Assembly: GCA_963845425.1 (NCBI GenBank)
Contig: CAWJSC010000011.1
Location: 1 to 64,000, forward strand
Direction of reading: 5' to 3'
Source: DATDAH01 sp963845425
Lineage (GTDB): Bacteria > Actinomycetota > Acidimicrobiia > Acidimicrobiales > DATDAH01
Length of the DNA: 64,000 nt
The number at the start of each line of letters is the position of its first letter. Positions within the stretch are counted from its first letter, which is position 1. Below the pieces are notes generated by a model. The model had not been told where the DNA came from, ran no database searches, and saw nothing but the letters and a program-made list of their open reading frames with translations. The position numbers and the translations under genes are program-made. Positions 1-7,546 of the stretch are shown piece after piece.

Positions 1-23
1 GCGCGTCGCCGACGCCTGACGAA

Positions 24-2441
24 TCAGTCCCCGCGTAGGGCGAGGGCCGGTGACCGGGCGCGGAGACCGTACGAGGCCACGCCTAGCGCCAATGCGAAGA
101 CGACCACCGCGGAGCCGACGAGCACCAAGGCGACCACCGGCGTGACCGGATCCATGGGTACCTCGAGGGCATCGGCCCCCACCACCCAGCCGATACGCCC
201 GACGACGACGCCGATCGGCAGACCGATGGCAAGGCCGGCGGACACCACGAGGATCGCGTGCCAGGCGAGGACGCCGCGGCCGAGCCCGCGACCACCACCG
301 AGGGCCTGGAGGCTGGCCAGGGCCGTTCGACGCCGGCGAGCTGTGACGACCACGAAGTGCACGAGGGTGACCAGCGCGAGGAAGGCGACCAGGGCGGCCA
401 GCAGGGCCGGGAGTTGGCGGAGGCGGTAGACCCCTTCGATGTCAGCGGTGCGAACCGGCTCGAGGATGGTCGCGGCGAAGTCCTCACGAAGCCGGGCCAT
501 CGCCTCATCCCGATCGACGTCGGGGTCGAAGGTGACCAGGAAGTACTGCGAGCGCCTGCTCAGGTCGGACTCCACCTCGGGGGTCGCCCGCCGGAGTCCG
601 GCGGTGGTGATGCCCGCCCCCTCGCTCAAGGTCAAGCTGTCGGACAACACCGCCGGAGGGACGAAGAGACCCGACACCCGGAACGACACTGGTGCGCCGC
701 CGTCGATCTCGACGTCGACCTCGTCACCGACGTCGACGTCGAGGTCACGGGCCGTGGCCTCCGCCAGGACCATGTCATTCGGCCCGACCGGCGGTGCGCC
801 GTCGAGGATGCGTCCGCCCGCCCAGCCGCGGCCGACACGGAACTGGGCGGTGGTGATCCGCTTTCCGTCCACCAGCGCGTCGCTCTCGTTCAGTCCGGTG
901 TACGCCACGACGTCCGGGTTGCCCGCCAGACGATCAGCTGCCTCGTCGGTGCAGGCCACGGTGCTGCAGTTGGCCACCGTCACGTCCCAGGACCACCCGA
1001 ACGCGGCGGGGTCGGTGGTGAGTCGGTCCAGGCTGGCACCGAAGACGACCGCAGCAACGGTCCCGGCAATCCCCACACTCAGGCTCAGCAGCGCCGTCCG
1101 GTTCGGCACACGGGCGACCTCCCGACTCGTGCCCGCGCTCAGCGCCGCGCCGACGACGGGCGCCGGCCGGCCGTTCGCGCGGACCACCGTCTGGAGCAGT
1201 GGAGAACCCTGGACTCGGCGGGGAGGCCGCCGACGCAGCCGTCCACGGCCCTGGAGCACGGCCCCGGTGACGAGCACGCTGACGATCAGGGCGAGGGCCA
1301 CCGCGACGATCCGGACGTCGATCATCACGCCCTCGGAGAAGTCGGCCCGGGACGCCACGCCGACCGGCATGGCCAGCGAGCCGATCAATGCCCCGCCGAC
1401 GAGGACGGGTACCGCGATCAGCGCGACGACCAGCCCCCAGATGCCGGCCGCCATACCGGCCGATCGGCGGTCGAAGCCGAGCGCCCCCAGGACCGGGTCC
1501 CCCAGACCCAGCCCGGCGAGCTGCCGACTCAGGGCCTGGAGAGCGAGGGCAGAGGCGACGACGGCCAGGACACCCGTGGCGACCAGCAGAGCCGTCGACT
1601 GCAGTTCGATGACCCGGCGGATGGGAGCCACGGCGATGGCGTCGGTGCCCACCTCGGTGAAGACCCGGTCCTCGAACGGGCCGTCCGCGACGCTGAGCGA
1701 CTCGGCGATGGCTCTTGCGTCACCACCTGGCCCCACGCGGCCCAGGACCCCTGCGCCGTAGTTGGCCAGATCCCCGCCGAAGCGATCCCACAGCGCCGGC
1801 GACCACAGGACGTTCTCGCCCTCCCGTTCATAGACCGTGCCGGCCTGACCCGAGACCTGGAACTGCAGGTCTGACGGGCCGCGCCCGATCCCCGTGACGG
1901 TGAACGTCTCGACGCCATGGGCCGGGACCACCTGACGCTCGGTGCCGACCTGATCGACCTGATCAGCCCCGTACACGGCGACGGACACCTCGTCGCCGGG
2001 GACCAGCGAAAGGCGCTCGGCCACGGCTTCGTTGACCGCGAACTCGAAGGGGCCGACCGGCGCCCCGCCAACCAGAAATCTCGGCCACTCGACGCCGGTA
2101 CCACCGTCGATCGGCAAGACGCCGCCCAACGCACCGTCGGTGCGGCCGTGATCGTCGACCACCCCGAGGACCACGAAGCTCCGGGTGCTCCACGCTTCGA
2201 CGCCAGGGGAGGCCGCCACCGCCTGTTCCAGGTCGTCGAGATCGCCGGGGTCGACCGGGAACGCGCTGAAGTCCGCCGGACCGAACGTGTCGAGGAACTC
2301 GTCGAACGCGACGGGCCCGCGCCGCGCCCCTGACACACCCGTCACGACCAGCGCCCCGGCGAGGCCGATCAGCAGCCCCAGGAGCGACGCGCTCGCCCAT
2401 CGACGGCGGAGGTCGGCGCGAACGAGATACCAGGACCCCAC
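24..2441 (-). CDS. FtsX-like ABC transporter permease (MacB/LolC type)
   Basis: This 805-residue membrane protein has the layout of a two-unit FtsX-family permease. One N-terminal membrane helix (about residues 17-38) is followed by a large extracytoplasmic region. A first group of helices lies at about 280-400, and a second unit begins near residue 440 and ends in three helices (about 685-800). Such proteins pair with a MacB-type ATPase and usually move lipids, lipoproteins or peptides by mechanotransmission. No ATPase is present here; it may lie beyond the left edge. The GTG start at 2441 has only a weak ribosome site. The gene follows the HAD/acyltransferase gene on the same strand after a hairpin. 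Family assignment is firm and substrate is unknown. Confidence 0.85.
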   Translation of the reverse strand: MGSWYLVRADLRRRWASASLLGLLIGLAGALVVTGVSGARRGPVAFDEFLDTFGPADFSAFPVDPGDLDDLEQAVAASPGVEAWSTRSFVVLGVVDDHGRTDGALGGVLPIDGGTGVEWPRFLVGGAPVGPFEFAVNEAVAERLSLVPGDEVSVAVYGADQVDQVGTERQVVPAHGVETFTVTGIGRGPSDLQFQVSGQAGTVYEREGENVLWSPALWDRFGGDLANYGAGVLGRVGPGGDARAIAESLSVADGPFEDRVFTEVGTDAIAVAPIRRVIELQSTALLVATGVLAVVASALALQALSRQLAGLGLGDPVLGALGFDRRSAGMAAGIWGLVVALIAVPVLVGGALIGSLAMPVGVASRADFSEGVMIDVRIVAVALALIVSVLVTGAVLQGRGRLRRRPPRRVQGSPLLQTVVRANGRPAPVVGAALSAGTSREVARVPNRTALLSLSVGIAGTVAAVVFGASLDRLTTDPAAFGWSWDVTVANCSTVACTDEAADRLAGNPDVVAYTGLNESDALVDGKRITTAQFRVGRGWAGGRILDGAPPVGPNDMVLAEATARDLDVDVGDEVDVEIDGGAPVSFRVSGLFVPPAVLSDSLTLSEGAGITTAGLRRATPEVESDLSRRSQYFLVTFDPDVDRDEAMARLREDFAATILEPVRTADIEGVYRLRQLPALLAALVAFLALVTLVHFVVVTARRRRTALASLQALGGGRGLGRGVLAWHAILVVSAGLAIGLPIGVVVGRIGWVVGADALEVPMDPVTPVVALVLVGSAVVVFALALGVASYGLRARSPALALRGD

Positions 2442-2495
2442 GGGGCCGAAGGTAGGCCCCAGGACCCCGGTGCGACAGTGGGCGACCCTTCCCCG

Positions 2496-2537
2496 CTGAG
2501 GGGTGCCAGCACCCTGACCGGGGCCCGGCCCCCTCAG
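2496..2537 (-). terminator. hairpin after the HAD/acyltransferase gene
   Basis: The arms CTGAGGGG (2496-2503) and CCCCTCAG (2530-2537) are perfect complements, with a further GC-rich pairing inside. The hairpin overlaps the stop codon of the upstream minus-strand gene. There is no clear U tract, so this is a probable but unproven terminator. Confidence 0.4.
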
Positions 2538-3955
2538 TCGGTGCCGGGGCGGCGCGCCACTTCGGCGTCGGGGTCGCCGGTCCAGCCGGACGGGTAGGTC
2601 CGGGCCAGCTCTTCGCCGGTGGGCTCATGGTGCTCGCGGCCCTCGGGGGGCAGGAGCTCGACGATGGCGGCCATGATCGCCGCGGTGTCCCGGTCGGGGT
2701 CCTCGTAGGAGAGCTCGACCGGGGGCCCGACGGTAACCGTGATGTCCGGCGGATCGGTGATGTTCATGACGTCGGGCAAGCGGGCGTTGCGGGGCCAGAC
2801 CTTCTCGGTGCCCCAGAGCCCCACAGGGATGACCGGGACCCTGGTCTGGGCGGCGAGGCGAGCCGCGCCCCAGCGTCCCTTCAGCGCGGGATCGAAGAAG
2901 GCGGGTCCGCGGGGAATGGTGCCCTGGGGCATCAGGGCCACGAGCTGGCCTGCGGACAGCGCGGCGGCCGCCGCCTCGAGCGGCTCGTCGGAGCCGGTGC
3001 CCCGATCCACCCGGATCCCCCCCATGGCCTTGGCGATGTTGCCGATCACGGGGGCGTCGAAGACCTCCTTCTTGCCCAGGAAGCGCACCGGTCGACCCTT
3101 CTTGGAGAGGGTCATGCCCATGACCAACGGGTCGAAGTAGCTCCGGTGGTTGCCGCAGATGAGGCCGCCACCCTTCGACGGGATGTGCTCGACACCTTCG
3201 ATGTGGAAGCGGGCGAAGGGGAAGAGTTCGGGCCGGGCGAAGGCCTGCAGCACCTGCTGGGGTTCGAGTCCGCCCAGCTTCGGCACGCCCGGCGGCACAT
3301 CGAGGTGCAAGACGGGCCACCGACGTACGGCGGCCACCCCGGCCAGGCGGATGTCGGGGTTGACGGCGGTCGGGCTGCCCACCGCGGAGAGGAGCGGGAT
3401 GTCGTAGAAGCTGTCGGAGTAGGCGTAGGAATCCCGCAGCCGGATGCCTCGGGGCTCGGCCCAGGCCCGGACGGCGGCGAGCTTGCCCGGGCCCCACACG
3501 AACTCGCCGTCGATGGTGCCGTCATAGCCCCCCGCCTCGTCGAGGCCGTACCGGGTGGCGATCACGTCATCGAGCTCGAGCAGCTCCGCCAGCGGCATGA
3601 CCAGGTCGACCGGCGTGGTGGTGGCCATGACGACGGGTCGACCCTCGGCCCGGTGCTGCTCGATCAGCAGCCGGGCATAGGGCAGGACCCGGTCGATCAG
3701 GTCCGCCGCGGCCTCCTTGGCCGCGGCCTGCACCGTGGCCTGGTCCCAACCTTTCGCCACCTTGGCCGCCTGGCGGGTGAGCAGCATCGCGGGGATGGTC
3801 TCGCCGATGACGTCGAAGACCTTGAACAGCAGCCCCTCGCCCGGGATCCTCGGCGCCGTGATGACCCCCGCATCCCGCAACGCGGTGGAGATGACCGGTC
3901 CCGAGGCCCCCATCAGCAACGTCCGGTCGAGATCGAAGAACGCCGCACCAGCCAT
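2534..3955 (-). CDS. HAD-IB phosphatase / PlsC-type acyltransferase fusion
   Basis: This 473-residue protein joins two enzymes. The N-terminal half is a HAD subfamily IB hydrolase with the nucleophile motif DLDRT at the extreme N-terminus. The C-terminal half is a 1-acylglycerol-3-phosphate acyltransferase domain with the H-x4-D motif in NHRSYFDP and a motif III reading PQGT, where Gln replaces the more usual Glu. The pair suggests phospholipid or glycolipid synthesis, with dephosphorylation and acylation in one chain. I chose the ATG at 3955; a GTG seven codons upstream (3976) lacks a better ribosome site. A 6C small RNA lies upstream on the same strand. Family is sure; the physiological substrate is not. 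Confidence 0.9.
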   Translation of the reverse strand: MAGAAFFDLDRTLLMGASGPVISTALRDAGVITAPRIPGEGLLFKVFDVIGETIPAMLLTRQAAKVAKGWDQATVQAAAKEAAADLIDRVLPYARLLIEQHRAEGRPVVMATTTPVDLVMPLAELLELDDVIATRYGLDEAGGYDGTIDGEFVWGPGKLAAVRAWAEPRGIRLRDSYAYSDSFYDIPLLSAVGSPTAVNPDIRLAGVAAVRRWPVLHLDVPPGVPKLGGLEPQQVLQAFARPELFPFARFHIEGVEHIPSKGGGLICGNHRSYFDPLVMGMTLSKKGRPVRFLGKKEVFDAPVIGNIAKAMGGIRVDRGTGSDEPLEAAAAALSAGQLVALMPQGTIPRGPAFFDPALKGRWGAARLAAQTRVPVIPVGLWGTEKVWPRNARLPDVMNITDPPDITVTVGPPVELSYEDPDRDTAAIMAAIVELLPPEGREHHEPTGEELARTYPSGWTGDPDAEVARRPGTD

Positions 3956-4123
3956 GGCGGCGAACCTACTGCCCACGACCCGCCCTGACCACGGGCCGGG
4001 CCGGCCGTTCGACGGGGAGATCCGGCGGGCTCCGGCGGTCGTCCGATGTCTCTGGGAGGGCCGGTCGCCATTTTTCAGGCCGAGCGCCTGCAGTCACCGG
4101 GAACCCTCGTCCCCGTCAGGGGC

Positions 4124-4139
4124 GGCGCCGAGAGGCGCC
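4124..4139. other. small GC hairpin downstream of 6C RNA
   Basis: GGCGCC (4124-4129) and GGCGCC (4134-4139) flank a GAGA loop. The hairpin lies just past the predicted 3' end of the 6C RNA on the minus strand and may be a second stop signal or a processing site. Confidence 0.35.
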
Positions 4140-4142
4140 AGG

Positions 4143-4279
4143 GAAAACGCGAAGAGATCGGCTCCGGGGGGCAGAGCCGATCTCCTCATTACTGCGTCCC
4201 GAGGGCTATGGGGGGGACCGACCCTCGGGACTGGGCCGAGTCGACCTTGGGGGAAGGTCGGTTCCTCGGCTTGGCTTGT
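4143..4279 (-). ncRNA. 6C small RNA (actinobacterial C-loop RNA)
   Basis: Read on the minus strand, three perfect stem-loops occur in a row and each loop carries a run of cytosines. Stem 1 is 7 bp (4254-4260 with 4242-4248) with loop CCCCC. Stem 2 is 9 bp (4222-4230 with 4197-4205) and its loop holds seven C. Stem 3 is 11 bp (4174-4184 with 4154-4164), its loop holds six C, and it is followed by a TTTT tract at 4144-4147, so it doubles as an intrinsic terminator. C-rich loops followed by a terminator are the hallmark of the 6C RNA class of actinomycetes. A good promoter lies just upstream. From memory, the Mycobacterium tuberculosis copy (B11) also sits beside a HAD-IB gene (Rv3661), matching the context here. 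Exact ends are estimated. Confidence 0.85.
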
Positions 4280-4285
4280 AGGCGC

Positions 4286-4314
4286 ATTGTGCACACATTC
4301 ACATGATCGGTCAA
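4286..4314 (-). promoter_or_regulatory. promoter of the 6C RNA
   Basis: On the minus strand, TTGACC (4309-4314) and CACAAT (4286-4291) are separated by exactly 17 bp. This resembles a housekeeping sigma-70-type promoter. The predicted start is near 4279, about 20 bases before the first C-loop hairpin. Confidence 0.6.
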
Positions 4315-4319
4315 GCAGT

Positions 4320-4337
4320 TGTTACAGATGGGTAACA
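4320..4337. promoter_or_regulatory. inverted repeat, probable LysR autoregulatory operator
   Basis: TGTTAC (4320-4325) and GTAACA (4332-4337) are perfect complements separated by 6 bp and end 12 bp before the LysR start codon. Dyads with T and A at the outer ends are typical of LysR-type operators. The site also lies just upstream of the 6C RNA promoter, so it could influence both. Confidence 0.5.
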
Positions 4338-4349
4338 TCACTTCTCAAG

Positions 4350-5276
4350 ATGGACCTACGACAGCTCAACGCCCTCCTGGCCGTGGCCGAACACGGTGGG
4401 TTCTCCGCCGCCGCCCGGGCCCTGCACACCGTGCAGTCCAACGTCTCAACCCACGTGGCCCGCCTCGAGAAGGAGCTCGGCGCCACCCTGATCGACCGGG
4501 CGACCGGCAAGCCGACCAAGGAGGGCGAGGCCGTGCTGACCCGGGCCATCCGCATCCGGGCCGAGCTCGAGGCCGTCTCCTCCGACGTGGCCTCCCTCGG
4601 CGCCCGGGTGGCGGGCACCGCCCGGCTCGGGATGATCGGGACCACGGCCCGCTGGCTGGCCCCCCTCCTGTTCGAGGCCCTCGAGGAGCATCACCCCGAG
4701 GTCCGCATGGTGCTGGTCGACGCCACCACCACCTCGCTGCTGCCCCGGGTGGATCGCGGCGACCTCGACCTGGCCGTCGTCAACCTCCCCGCCGAGAGCC
4801 TCGAGAGCCAGGCCGAGCCCCTGTTCGACGAGGACCGCATCCTGCTCGTGCCGCCGGACCACCCCCTGGGCGCCTCCCCGCGGGTCGCCCTGGCCGAGCT
4901 CGCCGGCCACGACCTGCTCCTCGAGCCGGTGGGCACTGCGTTCCGCGACGAGCTGGACATCCAGTCCGCGGCGATCGGCGTCCGCCTACGGGCCCGCGCC
5001 GAGGTCGATGGCATGCGGCTCCTGGCCTCCCTGGTCATCGCCGGCTTCGGGGCGGCGATCCTGCCCGCCTCGGCCATCCCCCCGGTGCCGGAGGGGGCCA
5101 CGACGCCGTGGCGGGTCATCGCCGTGGATGGCCTGCAACCCCGCTCGGTGGGCCTGGCCCACCGCCGCCGCGGCCTGCTCTCGTCCCCCGCCGCCGCCGT
5201 GCGCGACCTGCTCCTGGAGGTCGTGGCCACGGGCGTGGCCGAGCGACCCGGCCTGCACGCACCCACCCCTACCTGA
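4350..5276 (+). CDS. LysR-family transcriptional regulator
   Basis: This is a 308-residue regulator of normal LysR length. The N-terminal winged helix-turn-helix occupies about residues 1-60 (starting MDLRQLNALLAVAEHGGFS), and a periplasmic-binding-protein-like effector domain follows from about residue 90. The open frame extends further upstream, but the ATG at 4350 begins exactly where LysR proteins begin. A dyad lies just upstream. Citrate synthase follows in the same direction 30 bp downstream, so the regulator may control it; that is inference from position. The effector cannot be predicted. Confidence 0.92.
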   Translation: MDLRQLNALLAVAEHGGFSAAARALHTVQSNVSTHVARLEKELGATLIDRATGKPTKEGEAVLTRAIRIRAELEAVSSDVASLGARVAGTARLGMIGTTARWLAPLLFEALEEHHPEVRMVLVDATTTSLLPRVDRGDLDLAVVNLPAESLESQAEPLFDEDRILLVPPDHPLGASPRVALAELAGHDLLLEPVGTAFRDELDIQSAAIGVRLRARAEVDGMRLLASLVIAGFGAAILPASAIPPVPEGATTPWRVIAVDGLQPRSVGLAHRRRGLLSSPAAAVRDLLLEVVATGVAERPGLHAPTPT

Positions 5277-5306
5277 GCAGGGCGGTGAGCACGTAACCTC
5301 GGGACC

Positions 5307-6575
5307 ATGCCCGAGTCCGTGACGATCACCGACAACCGCACGGGGGAGCAGATCGAGGTCCCGATCACCAACGGCGGTGTGGACGCCTCGGCCTGGTCGA
5401 AGCTCCTGCCCAACGTGTGGTTCCTGGACCCGGCCTTCTCCACCACGGCGGCCACCGAGAGCGCCATCTGCGAGCTGGACGGCGAGGCCGGGATCCTGCG
5501 CTACCGCGGCTACCCCATCGAACAACTGGCCGAGCGGGCCACGTACCTCGAGGTGTCCTACCTGCTCATCCACGGCGAGCTGCCGAACCGGGAGCAGCTC
5601 GACGGCTGGATCCACGAGATCACCACCCACACCTTCATCCACGAGAACATCCGGAAGCGCTTCCTCGAGGGCTTCCACCACGACGCCCACCCCATGGGGA
5701 TCCTGGTGGCCACCGTCGCCGGCCTGTCGACCTTCTACCCGGACGCCAAGGCCATCGACGACCCGGCCAACCGGCTGGAGCAGATCACCCGGCTGATCGC
5801 CAAGATGCCGACGCTGGCCGCCGGGGCCTACCGCTTCAGCCAGGGCATGCCCTTCATCTACCCGGACAACTCGCTCAGCTTCACCGAGAACTTCCAGTCG
5901 ATGATGTGGAAGATCGCCGAGCCCCGCTACCAGCCCGACCCCGTGCTGTCCCGGGCCCTCGACGTGCTGTTCATCCTCCACGCCGACCACGAGCAGAACT
6001 GTTCGACCACGGCCATGCGGGTGGTGGGCAGCGCCCACGCCGATCCCTACATCGCCACCTCGGCCGCCGCGTCGGCGCTCTACGGCCCCCGCCACGGCGG
6101 AGCCAACGAGGCGGTCATCAAGATGCTCGAGGAGATCGGCAGCTACGACAACGTCGATCCCTTCATCGCCAAGGTGAAGGCGGGCGAGACCCGACTCCAA
6201 GGCTTCGGCCACCGGGTCTACAAGAACTACGACCCCCGGGCCACGATCATCAAGCGAACCGCCGACGAGGTCTTCCGGGTCACGGGGCAGAACCCGCTGC
6301 TGGACATCGCCCTCAAGCTGGAGGAGGTCGCCCTCCAGGACGAGTACTTCATCAGCCGCAAGCTCTACCCGAACGTGGACTTCTACTCCGGCCTGATCTA
6401 CCAGGCCATGGGCTTCCCCCAGGAGATGTTCCCGGTGCTCTTCGCCATTCCCCGGGTGTCGGGCTGGCTGGCCCACTGGCAGGAGATGCTCCAGCAGAGC
6501 CAGCGCATCGCCCGCCCCCGCCAGGTCTACGTGGGCACCCCCGAGCGGGAGTTCGTCCCCCTCCACCAGCGTTAG
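5307..6575 (+). CDS. gltA: citrate synthase (type II)
   Basis: The enzyme condenses acetyl-CoA with oxaloacetate at the entry of the TCA cycle. At 422 residues it matches the hexameric bacterial type. The catalytic set is visible: GPRHGGANEAV near residue 262, GFGHRVYKNYDPRA near 299 and the catalytic Asp in NVDFYSG near 356. It follows a LysR regulator on the same strand and overlaps the 3' end of the convergent quinone oxidoreductase gene by 4 nt, so transcription from the two sides collides there. Confidence 0.97.
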   Translation: MPESVTITDNRTGEQIEVPITNGGVDASAWSKLLPNVWFLDPAFSTTAATESAICELDGEAGILRYRGYPIEQLAERATYLEVSYLLIHGELPNREQLDGWIHEITTHTFIHENIRKRFLEGFHHDAHPMGILVATVAGLSTFYPDAKAIDDPANRLEQITRLIAKMPTLAAGAYRFSQGMPFIYPDNSLSFTENFQSMMWKIAEPRYQPDPVLSRALDVLFILHADHEQNCSTTAMRVVGSAHADPYIATSAAASALYGPRHGGANEAVIKMLEEIGSYDNVDPFIAKVKAGETRLQGFGHRVYKNYDPRATIIKRTADEVFRVTGQNPLLDIALKLEEVALQDEYFISRKLYPNVDFYSGLIYQAMGFPQEMFPVLFAIPRVSGWLAHWQEMLQQSQRIARPRQVYVGTPEREFVPLHQR

Positions 6576-7546
6576 AGCTCGAGGAGCAGCTTTCCCGTGT
6601 TGGCGTTGGCCTCCATGCGCCGGTGGGCCTCGGCCACCTCGGCGAGGGCGTAGCGGGAGTCGACCACGGCCCGCAGGCTGCCGTCGACGAAGCGAGGCAG
6701 GACTTCGGCCCGGAAGCGTTGGGTGGCGGCGATCTTCTCTTCGAGGGGTCGGGCCCGCAACACGGTTCCGATGAGCTGGATGCGCTTCGACAGCAGCATC
6801 CCCACCGACACCTCGGCCACGCCGGCGCCCATCAGGCCGACCTGGATGATGCGGCCGGTGGGGCGGGTGCACCGGAGGTTCCGGTCGACGTAGTCCCCGC
6901 CGATCACATCGAGGACGACGTCGACTCCCTGGCCACCCGTGAACCCGGCCACGGCGTCCACGAAGTCGTCCCGCGTGTAGTCGACCACCAGATCCGCGCC
7001 CAGCGCCTCGCAGGCGGCGACCTTGGTCGTCGAGGCTGTCACCACGATGCGGGCACCGATGGCCCGGGCCAGTTGGATGGCCGCCGTGCCCACGCCCGAC
7101 GCGCCGGCGTGGACCAGTGCGGTGCGACCCGAGGTGAGGCCGCCCTGGACCACGAGAGCGTCGTAGGCGGTGAGAAAGACCTCGGGGACGGCGGCGGCGT
7201 CGGCCAGGCCCAACTCCGGTGGGACCGGGAGCACCTGGCGCTCGTGGACGCAGAGGCACTCGGCGTACGCGCCCCCGCCGACGATGCCCATGACCTCGTC
7301 ACCTTCGGACCAGACCGCGACGCGCGCCCCGACGCCGGCCACCCGCCCGGCGAACTCCAGGCCGGGGATCTCATGCTCCCCCGGCGGACCGGGGTAGAGG
7401 CCCATGCGCTGCAGCACGTCGGCCCGGTTGACCGCGGTCCCGGTGACGGCCACCAGGACCTCCTCGGGCCCCGGGGTCGGGTCCGGCACCTCGCGGAGGG
7501 TCAGGACCTCCGGACCGCCGTAGCTCGCCAGTACCACTGCCTGCAT
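6572..7546 (-). CDS. NAD(P)H:quinone oxidoreductase, zinc-type alcohol dehydrogenase superfamily
   Basis: This is a 324-residue medium-chain reductase of the QOR/PIG3 branch. The N-terminal GroES-like domain includes NRADVLQRMGLYP, and the Rossmann domain has a nucleotide-binding stretch around VHAGASGVGTAAIQLA. The Cys-rich structural zinc site of alcohol dehydrogenases is absent, as expected for quinone reductases. The ATG at 7546 overlaps the stop of the upstream gene as TGATG, so translation is probably coupled to the GNAT/acyl-CoA synthetase. The quinone substrate is inferred from family only. Confidence 0.9.
   Translation of the reverse strand: MQAVVLASYGGPEVLTLREVPDPTPGPEEVLVAVTGTAVNRADVLQRMGLYPGPPGEHEIPGLEFAGRVAGVGARVAVWSEGDEVMGIVGGGAYAECLCVHERQVLPVPPELGLADAAAVPEVFLTAYDALVVQGGLTSGRTALVHAGASGVGTAAIQLARAIGARIVVTASTTKVAACEALGADLVVDYTRDDFVDAVAGFTGGQGVDVVLDVIGGDYVDRNLRCTRPTGRIIQVGLMGAGVAEVSVGMLLSKRIQLIGTVLRARPLEEKIAATQRFRAEVLPRFVDGSLRAVVDSRYALAEVAEAHRRMEANANTGKLLLEL

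Noticed and set aside
258..1874. Long plus-strand open frame opposite the FtsX permease
   Set aside because: Its translation is Arg/Gly/Asp/His-rich with no domain, it lies antisense to a clear membrane protein, and high GC creates such frames routinely.
2627..3988. Plus-strand frame opposite the HAD/acyltransferase gene
   Set aside because: Low-complexity translation and full overlap with a gene having DLDRT and acyltransferase motifs.
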